NCBI RefSeq assembly: GCF_020080835.1
Contig: NC_058162.1
Coordinates: 12,229,323 to 12,293,322, forward strand
DNA from: Cotesia glomerata
Taxonomy: Eukaryota > Arthropoda > Insecta > Hymenoptera > Braconidae
Direction: 5' to 3'
Length of the DNA stretch: 64,000 nt
The notes under the pieces were generated by a model. That model made no database searches. It was not told the origin of the DNA and saw only the letters and a list, made by a program, of their open reading frames with translations. Shown here piece after piece: positions 26,436-38,740 of this stretch (position 1 is its first letter; every line of letters starts with the position of its first letter). The position numbers were made by a program, and so were the translations under genes.

Positions 26436-27492
26436 ATGGCTTCGCTTGTAGATAAAAAAAATTTTGAAAAGGAGTATTACAACCCTTCTAACCCTGTATC
26501 ATACTCCGGAGCACGTAATTTAGTGGAAAAATTCAAAAAAAATATACCTGAAGAAAAAATAAATGATTGGTTAGCTAGTCAAGATGCTTACACAAGGCAT
26601 AGACCTACTAGACGTAAATTTCTAAGATTACATTATAATGTGTCAAATATAGATGATGTATGGGAGGCTGATCTTGTAGAAATAAAATCTTTAAAAACTT
26701 ATAATGATGGTGTTTCATTTATCCTAGTTGTAATGGATGTCCTAAGTAAATACGTATGGGTTGAACCCTTATTAGATAAGTCAGCAAAATCAGTTTTACA
26801 AGGTTTTAAGAATATTTTTGACCGTAGTAAAGGGCGTACGCCAATAACTCTGCAAACAGACAAAGGAAAAGAATTTGTAGCCGGTACAGTCCAGGATTTT
26901 TTAAAATCAAAAGATAGAATTTTTCGAACAGCGCGAAATCCAGATGTTAAATGTGCAGTGGTAGAAAGAGTAAATCGAACATTAAAAGAACGCGTGGCGA
27001 TATTTTCTCACAAAAAAACTTATCGTTATATAGATATTTTACAACAATTAGTTAAAGCGTATAATAATACAAAACATAGTTCAATTAAAATGCAACCATC
27101 AGCCGTGACTATATATAATGCTAAAACGGCATGGGATAATATTAGAAATCAGTTTAAACCAATAAAACCACGCCGAAAACCCCTTAAATATAAGGTGAAT
27201 GACTACGTACGCATTAGTAAATAGAAGTCTGTCTTATGAAGCTGGATATACTGAAGAAATTTTTCAAATTACAAAAGCAAAGCTTCGACAAAATATCCCT
27301 ATTTATGAAATAAAAGATTTAAATCGTGAAGTTATTGATGGCTTTTTTTATAATAGAATTTAAGATGAATTTATAATAGAAAAGATAATTGAGACAAAAG
27401 GATAAGGAAAAAACAAACAATATTTTGTCAAGTGGCAAGGAGATCCAGATAAATTTAATTCTTGGGTTCTTGCATCAACAATATCAGAATGA
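26436..27492 (+). pseudogene. Polinton DDE integrase with broken C-terminal chromodomain
   Basis: The catalytic core is intact over 262 codons. Asp79 lies in VWEADLVEI, Asp142 in LQTDKGKEF and Glu177 in VVERVNRTLKERV. The 34-residue gap between the last two is the D,D(35)E spacing of retroviral-type integrases. After KYKVNDYVRISK a TAG (27222-27224) and a frame change occur. The rest is readable in another frame with TAA at 27361 and 27403 and ends in YFVKWQGDPDKFNSWVLAS, a chromodomain. Its final TGA (27490-27492) overlaps the ATG of the next gene (27489). Integrase inserts the linear element into the chromosome; the chromodomain would guide site choice. Confidence 0.88.
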
Positions 27493-28316
27493 ATAATACA
27501 GAGTTTCATATGGTTTTACCAAGTGACAGTAGTATGAATTACTTCTCAGATAATACAGCTACTCATTATACAACTATGTTAGCTGAACATATTACATTGG
27601 AAGGTAAATGGGTCGTTGGACTAAAAGAAATACAGTTTCCAACAAGTTTTCTTCATATTCAAACGGTAGAAGACGGTAAAATATATCTAATGATTGCTGG
27701 TGTAGGAAAATTTGATATGCGTAATGATTATTACTTTCCACGAGGCCTCTATACGAATCGAAATGAATTTATATCTACTTTGAATTATCTTCTCCCATCC
27801 GTCAACCATTTTTCTTTCGAAATAGATAATTCAGGATTTACTAGAGTAAAACGAATATGTACACCATCGTTTTGTGAAACCACTAGTCATCGTCTTTTAC
27901 TATCGGATACTCTGTTAGATATTTTGGGTTTTGATCGCTATATTGATGAAAATAAGTAGAAAAAATTTGTGCTTGGTGATAGAGATGGAAAAAATTACGA
28001 ATTTACAAATATAAGTAAAAGACCTTTCAGTCTGATAAGAGGTTTGCTTAGTAGTCTTTTTGTTTATTCTGATATCTGTTCACCGTACGTAACCGGAGAT
28101 GTAACCACTCCCTTGTTACGCATAGTTCCTTTGGACATGAGCTCATACTCATATGGCATGACAGTGACCAATACTTATGGTTCACCTAATTATATTCCTG
28201 TTTTGTCAAATTCATTTCGGACAATTGAAATAGATATTAGGGATAACATTGGAAATCCAGTACCATTTACGTACGGACCGTTGAATGTTACACTACATTC
28301 CAAAAGGATCGATTAA
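27489..28316 (+). pseudogene. Polinton minor capsid (penton-like) protein with one internal stop
   Basis: It starts at ATG 27489 (MNNTEFHMVLPSDSSMNYF), overlapping the integrase stop. One in-frame TAG at 27957-27959 is the only break in about 275 codons. Telling segments are KWVVGLKEIQFPTSF near the N-terminus and LFVYSDICSPYVTGD followed by PLLRIVPLD in the C-terminal half. These are characteristic of Polinton minor capsid proteins, predicted single jelly-roll pentons. It is followed two bases later by the pX-like gene. Confidence 0.8.
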
Positions 28317-28318
28317 AA

Positions 28319-28840
28319 ATGTCTCATTACATTGAATACTATAATAATCAGGCAGGTGGAGGATATATCAAAAAATATAATAGATTTGGCAAAGTTTATG
28401 TTGGTTCTTATCAACACGGTCATGGTATAGGTGCTTTCCTGGGAGGACTCTTCCGCAGAGTTGTCCCTTTTCTCGGTAAAGCGGCACGAGCTGTAGGAAA
28501 AAAGGCTCTTCATGCAGGTATGAATGTATTGAGTGATGTCACAACAGGTCAAATTCCTTTCAAACAATCATTGGAACACAGACTAACAGAAACAGGAATT
28601 CGACTTAAAAGAAAGGCATCAGAAAAATTGGATAAGATAATGCGTGGATCGGGGTATAAAAGACAGCAAATGCGTAAAATAACTCATAAAGCAAGTAACC
28701 GTGGGAGAGTGCGAAAGCGTAGTAGTAAGAAAAAGATTACTAAGAAAAAAAAAGTTAGCAAAAAAAATAAAACCTCAAAACAAAATAAACGTAAAGTGAA
28801 AAAATCTAAAAAACGTGACGTGTACGATATATTCAATTAA
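28319..28840 (+). CDS. pX/pVI-like basic core protein
   Basis: An intact 173-codon frame from MSHYIEYYNNQAGGGYIKKY. A glycine-rich N-terminus is followed by a hydrophobic/amphipathic segment (GIGAFLGGLFRRVVPFLGKA), then by LSDVTTGQIPFKQSLEHRL. The last ~60 residues are almost all Lys/Arg/Ser, suited to binding DNA. Adintovirus and Polinton genomes carry such a protein between the two capsid genes, compared with adenovirus pX/pVI. Assignment rests on position and composition. Confidence 0.72.
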   Translation: MSHYIEYYNNQAGGGYIKKYNRFGKVYVGSYQHGHGIGAFLGGLFRRVVPFLGKAARAVGKKALHAGMNVLSDVTTGQIPFKQSLEHRLTETGIRLKRKASEKLDKIMRGSGYKRQQMRKITHKASNRGRVRKRSSKKKITKKKKVSKKNKTSKQNKRKVKKSKKRDVYDIFN

Positions 28841-28845
28841 TAAAA

Positions 28846-30165
28846 ATGTCGTTTTTACATTCTTACTTTGAGGAGTGTGCAAAATCAGAACTGGATTGAT
28901 TCACACTACCTCCTACACAAACAATTATTGAACAATCACAATGGACATATTACAACCCTATGGCATCTTTGTCAGACGATGCTCCAATAGAATTAGTTGT
29001 ACCTGGACATGGTGAAGAATACATTAACTTATCGCATACTATGATAAAAATTAAAGCAAAAATTGTAAAACCTGAGGGTTCAGTAAATGAAAAAGATTTT
29101 GTGGGTCCAGTAAATAATTTTCTGCATTCAATGTTACTGCAATCAAGTGGATGTCTTTTAATCAAAAAACGGTATCACCACCTAATAATGCCTACGCTTA
29201 TAGATCTTACTTACAATTAGAAACAATTTTAAATTATGGAGTTGATGCAAAAAGTACTCATCTTAAGATGGGGTTGTGGAATATGGATACAATGGGAGAA
29301 TTCGATAATCTATAGAAAACAAAAAATCGTGGTCTAGAGGATCGTTCGGTATACACTTCAAAAGGAAAAGAGTTTGAAATGATGGGTCATTTACACTGTG
29401 ATGTTTTTAATCAAGATAAATTTTTACTTAACGGAGTCGAAATGAGAATACGATTAATCCAGTCAAAAAACGCATTTTGTCTTATGAATTCAAGTGAAAA
29501 TAACTACGTGGTCAAGATTTTGGAGGCTATGCTCATTACAAGGAGAGTGAAAATTAACCCAAGCATTTTAATAGCTCATACAAGAACATTGGGACAAACA
29601 ACTGCAAAGTATCCGCTAACTAGGGTTGACGTTAAATCATTTGTATTATCCCAAGGAATACTCGGAAATACCATCGATAATGTCGTACTTGGTCAACTAC
29701 CTAAAAGAATAATAATTGGTTTTGTGGATAATCGTGCCTACAACGGCTCCAAAAAACATAATCCCTTCAATTTTCAAACATTTTCATTAAACTATCTTTG
29801 TTTATACATTGATGGAAAACAAGTGTTGGGTAGGGCGTTACAACCCCATTTTGGTAGGGACAATTATTCTGAGGTAGAAGCGTTTAAAACATTGTTTAGT
29901 GGAACTGGCATTCACTTTGGAAACTCAGGACCTTGGATCTCGCGTATGGAATATCAGTACGGATACACTCTTTATGCCTTTGATTTAACACCGGACCTGT
30001 CGGCAAATCTGACCTCATTGGAATTTAGTTAAGAACGGAAGTTTGAGGCTAGAAGTACGTTTTGCTAAAGCTCTTGACGTTAATTTAAACTGTATTACAT
30101 ACTTAGAGTTTGATAACATTCTAGAAATTGATTCATCACGCCAGGTTATAATGGATTATAATTAG
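28846..30165 (+). pseudogene. Polinton major capsid protein (double jelly-roll), degraded
   Basis: ATG at 28846 begins MSFLHSYFEECAKSELD and hits a TGA at 28897-28899. The frame continues through TIIEQSQWTYYNP and DDAPIELVVPGHGEEYINLS. It changes near 29150, has a TAG at 29313-29315, runs through MMGHLHCDVFNQDKFLLNG and changes again near 30020. It ends in KNGSLRLEVRFAKALD and the stop at 30163-30165. PGHGEEYINL, the F-N-Q-D-K-LLNGVE strand and NGSLR.EVRFA are hallmarks of Polinton hexon-like capsids. Total ~440 codons, normal for the family. Two stops and two frame changes make it non-functional. Confidence 0.85.
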
Positions 30166-30298
30166 AGAGAAAATAGTATATGCTTTTATATAATGAGAAT
30201 CATATTTGTACTACTAATGTTAAGTAAGAGTATATAACTAAAAGTTATAAGAAAATAAATCAGTATTCTGTGTGATACCACACTGTACAGACAATTTT

Positions 30299-30550
30299 AT
30301 GGACACCCTTCAATTAGTACGACTTTTACCTTATACCGATGCAACCGTTAGAGGAGCCTATCCCGCAGACAAGATCCCATGGATCTGGCCTAAACCGTGT
30401 TCAATCATCGCCAATACCGATGATCACACAAAACCGGGAACTCACTGGGTCGCATTCTTCGTTAACAAACATGGAGATGGGATCTACTTTGACCTGGTCT
30501 GGGCTGTCCGAATTATTTTTTCAGTCACTGAAAAAAGTTACATCGAATAA
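30299..30550 (+). pseudogene. Adenain-type cysteine protease (Polinton PRO), truncated
   Basis: The sequence from MDTLQLVRLLPYTDATVRG includes GAYPADKIPW and TKPGTHWVAFFVNKHG, then IYFD. That is the His and Asp part of the adenovirus-protease/C48 fold. The Gln and Cys that complete the active site are absent because the frame is lost after about 75 codons. In intact elements this protease matures the capsid. The AT-rich sequence after it (30551-30760) contains nothing further before the LINE tail. Confidence 0.78.
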
Positions 30551-30739
30551 AAAATTACATCTTTCTCTAATAATAATTGTCTAAACAAATTTTAATTATT
30601 ATCGTCACCTAAATTTTCTCTGATGAACAATTAATAATAAAAAATTAGTCATTCTCCAACAATTTGGATCGGGTAGCTGGGTTATAATATTAACTATCTT
30701 TGATTTATTAAATTTAAAACACCGATCTTCATATATTAG

Positions 30740-30781
<42 letters not shown>

Positions 30782-30882
30782 TTTATTTGTTTGATTAGCA
30801 AATGCTATTTTTTCATTACATAAATTTAGATTTTAGATTTGTTACAAAAGTTATTTACAATCATTTCATTTAAATATTTCGC

Positions 30883-33783
30883 TTAGTAATTTTCTTTAAC
30901 ATAATCCTTTAAATTAATTTTGAATATTTTTATCCTTTCTTCGTTTATTATTTCATTGGGAAGACTATTGTATAGTTCGAACCCTTTATATATTAGACAT
31001 TTTTTTGTCGAGTGTGTTCTAGTGGGTCTTATATGTAACATTTCCTTTTGTAGTGTATTATACTGATGTTTATCATCTACTTTTGCTACTCTATTTATCA
31101 AATATGATGGAGCAAGACCTAGAACTATTTTTTTCACGAGTATGCAACATTTATAGACCATTAGTTGTTTAACGCTCAACCAACCTAAAGCTTCTAGCAT
31201 CCTATTGATATTTGTATCTTTTCTCACTCCTAATACTATTCTCATTGCTCGATTTTGAATCTTTTGTAATGTAGCTAATTGTCCCTGATTATAATTCATC
31301 ATCAAACTCGCACAATAATCAAAGTGTGGCCCTACGATCGCTTTATAAATTGTATTCTTCGCGTAACAACTAATCGAATTATTTAATCGATATGTTATAT
31401 TCAGTTTTCTTGTAATTTTTTCGCTGTTTCTATCAAATGTTTGTTAAATGTTAAATTTTTATCTATAATAATGCCTAAGTATTTTGTTTCTTCTACTTCA
31501 ATGATATTTTCACATCTAATTTTAATTTTAATGTTCCCAACTTCATAATTTTTTCTAGGGTCGTGTAATGCCATATAGACTGTCTTCTTTGTATTAATTT
31601 TAAGCTGGTGATTTTCAAGCCATGAGGCCAAAACTTCTAAACTTTGATTAATTTTACGCTCAATCTCTATCAAATTTTTACTAGCAAAATATATTTTCAT
31701 GTCATCTGCAAAAAGTTTGCAGACAACACCCTGTTTTTTCATTAATTCAATAACCTCATTAATGTAAATAATGAATAAAGTCGGACCTAACTTCGAGCCT
31801 TGTGGTACTCCATGTTCTACACTCAATTTCTCTGATAAAAATCCATTGAATTTTACAACCTGTTTTCTATTTTTTAAATATGATTCAAACCATTTCAGTA
31901 CAGTACCCGTTATTTTTATTTTCTGTAGAATTCTCAATAATTTACTCCTATTTATTGTTTCAAAGGCTCTAGCAAAGTCAATATACACCACACAAACATA
32001 CAAACTATTGTCAATACTAGTTCTCCAGTCTATTAAAGAACACTGCATGGCTGTTTCGCATGAGTGTCTTTTCCTGAATCCTGATTGTTCGTCAGATAAT
32101 ATGTTGTTTTCATCAATAAATTTATCGAGTTGTATTTTTACTACACACTCTAGTATTTGTTCAATTACTGGTAAAGTATTAATTGGCCTGAAATCTGAAG
32201 CTTCTACACTATTTTTGATTTTTTTGGATCGGAGTAATAGTTGATATTTTTAAATTGTCTGGCACAACTCCTAATTCTAGAGATTTACGCAAAAAATATA
32301 AAACAAAGTTACAATTAAGATTCCATATACATTTTATAATCTTAGAATTAATATCATTATTTATTCCTTTTTTATCATCTAAACTCTTTATAATTTTATC
32401 TACGTCTTCATATATCAATTCATTAAAACTATTCCAACCGTTAGTGTTATTATTACTATCACAATCATTATCTGTAGATTTATATTTTATATTTCTTACA
32501 ATTTCATCGACACTATTTATAAAGTAATGGTTAAATTGTTTAGAAATGTCACTATTATTATTTATTAATTCATTGTTAAATTCAACGCAATCAATAGAAA
32601 CGTGAGCTTTTTTATTTCCAATCAATTTCTTAATTTCTTTCCAAAGAATTCGACCATTTCTTTTATTTGCATCTATATTACTGTCATTAAATAATTTTTT
32701 TCTCCTTCTTACTTCAGTAACTATATAATTTCTTAATCTTTTATATTTCTCAATATCACTCTGAAAACCTGATTCTTTTGCCTGATAAAAATATTGATCT
32801 CGTACTTTCATTTGCTCTATTAACTCATGACTTAACCATCGTTTATCGGTCCCATTGCTCTTAATTACTCTTTCAATTCTTGGTGTGAGGACATCCAGAG
32901 CATCCACAACACAATTTTCAAACTTATTAATTACTGCATTTATATCATTATTATTATCATCTTTCCAATAATCACTTGCGTTAAGCATCTCATAGATATT
33001 TTTAAATTTTAAATTGTTAGTCAATAATTCAAAAAACTTATTTTCATTAAAATTTTTCAAGTTTCTACTTTTCAAAGTTTTTACAATTTTTTCTATCTTC
33101 ATATTTAGCTCTATACTTGGTACAATTATATTGTGGTCCGATACTCTGGGTGTTCTCAAAACCTCATTTTGTAAATCAAAATTAGTAAATACAAGATCAA
33201 TTATTGTATCCGCTGTTAAAGTTGATCTAGTTGTAGCATTTATTACTTGATTCAGATCCAATAAATTACATTCATTCAATAATTTTTTTACATAATAATT
33301 ATTTACATTATTAACATCTAAATTCATATCACCAACAATCATAAATTTACCTTTATCAATATACTCCTCAAATATATCTATAACTTCCTCAAAAAATTTA
33401 CTTATTCTACTATTTGGAGATCTATATAAATTAGCAATAGTTAAATTAACTCGATTCTTTATATGAATCACATTAATCCAAGTTTTATCACCGATGTTAG
33501 AACTATTCAGTAATACTTCAAACTTCAAGTCTTTCTGAATATAGGTTATCACTCCACCTGTTCTGTTATTTGTAGTATTTGTACGTGTATGTTGATATCC
33601 ATCAAAACTGATTTCATGGTCAGACACTTCCTCAGAGATGTGCGTTTCACCAAGACATATCACATCCGGCCTCATCTTATCTAACCATTTCTCAAAAATG
33701 TCTTTGTGACTCAATAATCCGTTAATATTTAACACTACAACCGAAAATACTGAACGAACTGATTTGAATTCTTTTACTCCCAT
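30883..33783 (-). pseudogene. LINE ORF2: endonuclease and reverse transcriptase
   Basis: It starts with ATG at 33783-33781, seven bases after the ORF1 stop. The N-terminus is an AP-endonuclease: VVLNINGLLSHK, ICLGETHIS, NLYRSPNS, GDMNLDV and SDHNI. The reverse transcriptase follows with FRPINTLPVIEQILE, SGFRKRHSC, VYIDFARAFETIN, PQGSKLGPTLF and KLFADDMKIYF (FADD active site). The C-terminal part (30883-31305) includes LEALGWLSVKQL and YNSLPNEI. Two frame changes, both in A-runs (about 32215 and 31415), break the frame. It would cut target DNA and copy its own RNA into it. Confidence 0.87.
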
Positions 33784-33789
33784 TATTTG

Positions 33790-35050
33790 CTAATCTGTCC
33801 AATAATTAATATTTTTCTGTAGTTTATTTACTACTCTTTTGTAACATTCACATGAAGGATCATTTGCATGGTGATCCGTTTTAATATCCGATATTTTATA
33901 TTCTTCTTTCATCTTTGCACAATTTACACATTTTTTTATCATACAGTCACAATCTTTTTCCAAATGGTTTCCTGCACATTTACGACATTTTTGCTCACTT
34001 TGACAATCTTTCGCAAAGTGGTAATATCCGCAACACATAACATTTCAATACGCTGATACAATCATATACCCTGCACCTATTCCAACCTAGTTTTATTCTA
34101 ATTTTTTCAATGAGAGTCTTATGGGTTTCCGGGTCCACTTCGACTATTAAAGCCCCAGTATCTTTATCACTTTTAATTTTCTTCTTAATTTCCATTTTAC
34201 TATTTTCGTTCGTTACCAACTCGTTTTGTTTTTTTATCATTTGAATAATGTCACTTTCACTCTCATTTTCAATCACTTCTTTTTCCACATCTAATATTTT
34301 TATTTTTGGCATCTTCTTTTCTGATACTTTAATTTTGTAATTTTCTCCCAAACGTTTTGTCAATTCACCAGTCAAAATATTGAGGTCATTTTTTTCCGCA
34401 CAACCAATTACAACTTTTCCCGATTGAGTTTTTTTTATATTCTCTACACCGACTTCAAGATTTCCAACTTTTACCTTACTTTTTACAGCCAAAAGTGTGT
34501 CGGATCCATTTTGCTTTTGTTTTGGCTCAACTACGACACTAATAGTCTTAAAATTTCTTGATTTTGCTGCATAGGATTGCTTGATTGAATTCGATTTAAT
34601 TAAATTTTCGGGATCTTGTTGTAATTTTAAATGAATAAGTTCTTGTATCTCTTTCTTTATTATTGCACTCACAGATTCAGTTAATTCCTTTTTGAAATTT
34701 TCTAGTATTCCCGCCACCATTTTTTTAACATCTTCCTTCAGACTAGCCACAACAACTCCTAAATCCTCCAGTCTGTCTATAATGATATCAACCAAATCAT
34801 TTACATCACCGTCATCACATGATCTTTTCCTTTTTCTTCTACTATCCGTCGATACACTGGAAAAAACACTGTTATTGTCATCTACCTCATGTCCATTACA
34901 ATCAACCAATTCATCTTTATCATTTTTGAACTTATGATTTTTTATTAAACAACCTTTATGAAAAGTTTGATTACAACTACTGCAATAATGTGGTATTCTT
35001 AAATTTGGTTGTTTACAAAGAGCACACGTGAATTTATCAGGTAGAGACAT
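33790..35050 (-). pseudogene. LINE ORF1: PHD-like finger, coiled coil, zinc knuckles
   Basis: ATG at 35050 (MSLPDKFTCALC). The N-terminal Cys/His cluster (CALCKQPNLRIPHYCSSCNQ, then HKGC) looks like a PHD/RING-type finger. A basic stretch RRKRKRSC and a helical Glu/Lys-rich region with coiled-coil character follow. The C-terminus has CCHC-like knuckles (CCGYYHFAKDC, CRKCAGNHLEKDC). One frame change lies near 34040, just before the first knuckle. ORF1 proteins of this kind bind the element's RNA. Confidence 0.8.
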
Positions 35051-35120
35051 CTTTAAAAACAACTAGATTATTTAGTTAATTTAAAACACGATAGCGGGCG
35101 CCTATAGCGGCCCGTGTTAA

Positions 35121-35220
35121 NNNNNNNNNNNNNNNNNNNNNNNNNNNNNNNNNNNNNNNNNNNNNNNNNNNNNNNNNNNNNNNNNNNNNNNNNNNNNNNN
35201 NNNNNNNNNNNNNNNNNNNN
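35121..35220. other. Assembly gap (100 N)
   Basis: One hundred N. Real distance unknown. It separates the LINE 5' end from the last exon of the Ulp1 gene. Confidence 0.99.
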
Positions 35221-35246
35221 TGAATTTCAACGGTATGATTTGATGC

Positions 35247-38200
35247 CCTTGAAAAAAAAAATTAGATAATTAACGTTAAGCAACTATAATTACTGACTTC
35301 AAGAAAATATCAAATTAGTTTAACAACCGTAGCATACTAATCACACTAATCTCATGTTTAAAAAATATTATGAGTGAATAAAAGGTGATACCTTTCAAGA
35401 TTTGTTCGATGAAATAGATTACGTAAATTCCGCAATTGAAACCATCCTTTTCATCTTGAGATGGATAAACCATATTTTTTAAAAGCCAATCATTCTTTTT
35501 GTTTTTGCTGGGGAAAACAGCACTGAAAAATTTTTTAAAATTCGCCGCATAAAATTCGGGATCTTCTTTTATTTGGCCAGAATCTAATAAATAAATCCAT
35601 TTCTCTTTTAATTGAATATAAACTAGAATCCAATGAGAGTTCTGAACATGACACGGAAGAAATAGATGGGTTTTACGAGACCATTGTTTTTTCATATTGA
35701 GATAGAAGTTCTGATCAAAATTTTCTACTGAATTTTTTAAAATTTTAGAGCTATTTTCACAGATAACATAAGCTGTTTTTGAATGTTCTGGCGAGTTTAT
35801 AATAAATGTAGTAGCACAGTAGTCGATGGTAAAGTTCAAGAGCCATCCTCTGTTGTACAAAGTATTGTAATCTTCTCCGTTCAATTTCAAAATTGAATCA
35901 TCATTGAGGCTCTTCGTTAGAGCGACGGTATATTCACGAGGGCAGTTTGGATGATAATAATAATCAATATTTTTTATCGTACCGTTGTTATGAAATATCA
36001 GAGCAGGAACTTTTGACTTGTCGATAATTCGTTTCAACCTTTTTCCTTCTTGGTAAGGAATCCTTGGAGCTTGTTTCGACTTGTCACGATTCCATGCTTC
36101 CTCTGATTGAATGTTATCCGGCTCATTTACAACACGTCGCTTTCGTAATATATTAACTTTCGGTATCGGTAAATCTAATTGTTTATACCGAGATGAAATT
36201 GCTTGCCACCGTTTATCTATGAAATGCCCAGCTTTGACAGCAATGTTTTTTTCAATTTTGACATTTTTAAAAAAGTTTTCCACTGACGCATTAGATGAGT
36301 GCCTCTTCTCTTCCCGTGCGGACAGTGACCAGAGAGGAATGAAAGGAATGATTCGCATCATTGCATACTCGACGAAAGTCTTGCAGCAATTAGCATTATC
36401 TTTCAATTTATTTTCTTTTTTCAAAAGCTCGGCTTTTTCGTAAATTTCATTTTTCACTGGTAGAGCGTCTAAATAAAACGGGCTTGACTTGTAAACCGGT
36501 TTTGTCTTCTGATCTAATTTTTGTCTTTTTTCACGTTCAGGGTTATTATCCTGATTAGATTCATCGCACAATTCATCATCAAATTCACAGTCAAGAACAT
36601 CTTCGGGATCATCTTCTTCATCATCATCAAAGTCGAGAATTTCAGGAGCATCGGGCAGATCAGATAAGAACTGGAGAGAATCGAACAGCTCTTGATTTTC
36701 TTTAGGATATAAAAATATCACAAATATTGACTGCAAGCATTTCTTCAAAATTGTGTAGTCTTCTATGAAGACTAATTTAGCCATTATTTCCAAGATGAAA
36801 GCCCTCAATCTTTTTTCTACCCGTCGTTTTTGTAATTGTCTTGATAACATCTTCATAAAATGTGGGTAACAAACGTGCACGGGGAGAAGCTTGAGGGTTT
36901 CATTAGAAATAATTGCCTGATGGACTTCATTCAAATAATCACGTACGGATAAGTTATTGAATTCGCGAAGTAAGGCATTGATACTCGCCCAAGACCAGTC
37001 AGTAGTCACATCTTTAAACGGTGGCCATTTCACGTTACCCTCAGCCCAAATTCCCTTAAAAAATTTCAAAAAATTGCCAATTGATTCAGCGGTATGATTA
37101 TTTGTGATCATTTCTAATATTGGATATAATTTATGCTCAATATTAATGATCCCCGCATAATAATAAACTCTCTTTGACTCAGGAAAGGGTTTCCTAACAA
37201 CAGATCCTGTAGCGTCAAAATGAAGAGTGATGTTAGGATGATTTTGCAATAATGTTACTTGCTCAGGGATTGATAAATAGATGGTAAATGGTGGAACATA
37301 TTGTTTAATGTACGGATGTTTGAATTTACACTTGCTTAAACGTAGAAAAATGTCTGTACAGTCATCTTGATGTTCATCATTTTCGCATGCGGCTTCCGAA
37401 CTAATTTTCTGCAAAGTTGGTAATGTATGAGCGAACCCATAGTTTTTATCTACTTTAGCTAAATTTAAATCCATTTTATTTATAACAGACTGATGAACTG
37501 TGCTCGGTTTTGCATATTCTAATTTTTCTTTTAAAATTTCGCGATTAACACCTTTAGCCGCATAAACCAAAGGCTCGGTATGCTGAGGCTCGTCTTTAGT
37601 TTTATAAATGTTAAGAATAGTATTAAATTCAAAGTCTTGTCCACGAAAAATTAGTCTCATATTACACTTGGGCTGACGGCATACCGCATAGTCTCTAAAT
37701 TCATCAATTTTTTTACCAAGTTTTAAGCCTTGAAATACTAAAACGCATTTTATCCCAGTCAGCTTTGATAATTCTTGGCGTAAAACATGATGGAATAAAT
37801 CCCGAGAAAAATGACCTTGATACAAAAATTTTGATTTAGAAAATTCTATTGTTTTGTAGTGAAAATAATCGTAATGAATTTTCAGTCGATCATGAAGATT
37901 TACTTTTTCTTCATCCTCAGATGAATCGGAGTGTGAGATGGATGTGGTACTCAATGTTCGACTAAGTTGGTCTAATCCACAAGTTTCTTCTTTATTTTCA
38001 GGTTCCATCAATTGACGTAATAATTTAACTCGTAGTCGAGAGTTAAATTTATCAACAAAACCATCATAATTTTTCCGCCATGCCCAAAATAGAGTTGATC
38101 GAAATTTTTTAATTTCTCCTTTTTTTTTTATTTTATAGTGCTCGAGTAGTTGCGGAAAAATAAATTTATTTTTTGATGGTTCAATTTTCACATCTTCAAA

Positions 38201-38254
38201 ATTGGTTACGATTTTTACTAATGTGTGTATCAGATCTTCGTAATCGAATGTCAT
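35247..38254 (-). CDS. MULE-like transposase domain fused to a Ulp1 (C48) protease
   Basis: I start it at the ATG at 38254 (MTFDYEDLIHTL), because the frame upstream has only a GTG. The open frame is ~979 codons. The middle contains TLHFDATGSVVRK (Asp347) and KDVTTDWSWASINALL (Asp419), a spacing like Mutator-type DDE transposases. A DDEEDDPEDV acidic stretch follows. The C-terminal Ulp1 fold shows SHWILVYIQ (His), YLLDSGQ (Asp) and FNCGIYVIYF (Cys941). A GTATCA donor at 35391 and an acceptor before 35247 suggest a further exon running into the gap. No internal stop is seen, so it may be active or recently so. A third catalytic acid was not identified. The two domains together recall MULEs that captured a SUMO-protease gene. 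Confidence 0.7.
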
Positions 38255-38280
38255 GGTTCTTGTGATAATAAAATATCGAG

Positions 38281-38740
38281 ATATTAAAATTTGTAAATTA
38301 CAAACGCTCACAGATTTTCGTATATATATATATCACTCGTATTGAGTGTCAATTGTTAAAAATAGTATTAATTGTTAGACTATAACACAGTTAGACACTT
38401 CGATTAATAATTAAACGTCAAACTTTTTTTTTAGAAGAGATCAAAATATTAAAAGTTATAAAATCACAAACGCTCACAGATTATCATATATATCACTCGT
38501 AATGAGTGTCAATTGTTAAAAATAATATTAAATATTAAACTTGAACACAGATAAACACTTTCATTAATAATTAGACGATAAACTTTTTTTTTTAAGAAGA
38601 TATCTAGATATTAAAATTTGTAAATCACAAACGCTCACAGATTTTCACTTATATACATCACTAATGTTAAGAATAATATGTTAAAAATTATTTAGATTAT
38701 TAAACTTGAACATAGATACGTATTTACAACTAAACAATGT
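38281..38740. repeat. Three tandem ~165-bp repeats upstream of the Ulp1 gene
   Basis: Units start at 38281, 38446 and 38608 (the third is partial). Each carries ATTAAAA, CACAAACGCTCACAGATT and, in the first two, a CACTCGTA(T/A)TGAGTG palindrome followed by TCAATTGTTAAAAAT. The first unit overlaps the gene's 5' end. It could be a promoter repeat array or a transposon subterminal region holding transposase binding sites. Confidence 0.8.

Larger units (their letters stand above)
30725..35075 (-). mobile_element. Near full-length LINE (Jockey/CR1-like group) on the minus strand
   Basis: It contains ORF1 with a cysteine finger, coiled coil and zinc knuckles, and ORF2 with endonuclease and reverse transcriptase. 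The 3' end, on the left in this orientation, is a microsatellite tail (ATT)n at 30745-30782. The 5' end lies close to the assembly gap at 35121. It separates the Polinton protease remnant from the sequence beyond the gap. Frame breaks sit mainly in A-runs, so it is a fairly recent but dead copy. Confidence 0.8.

Noticed and set aside
36111..36443. Plus-strand frame opposite the Ulp1 gene
   Set aside because: Shadow frame within a well-supported minus-strand coding region; no family features.
38281..38740. CRISPR array
   Set aside because: Only three long repeats with no spacer structure, and the genome is eukaryotic.
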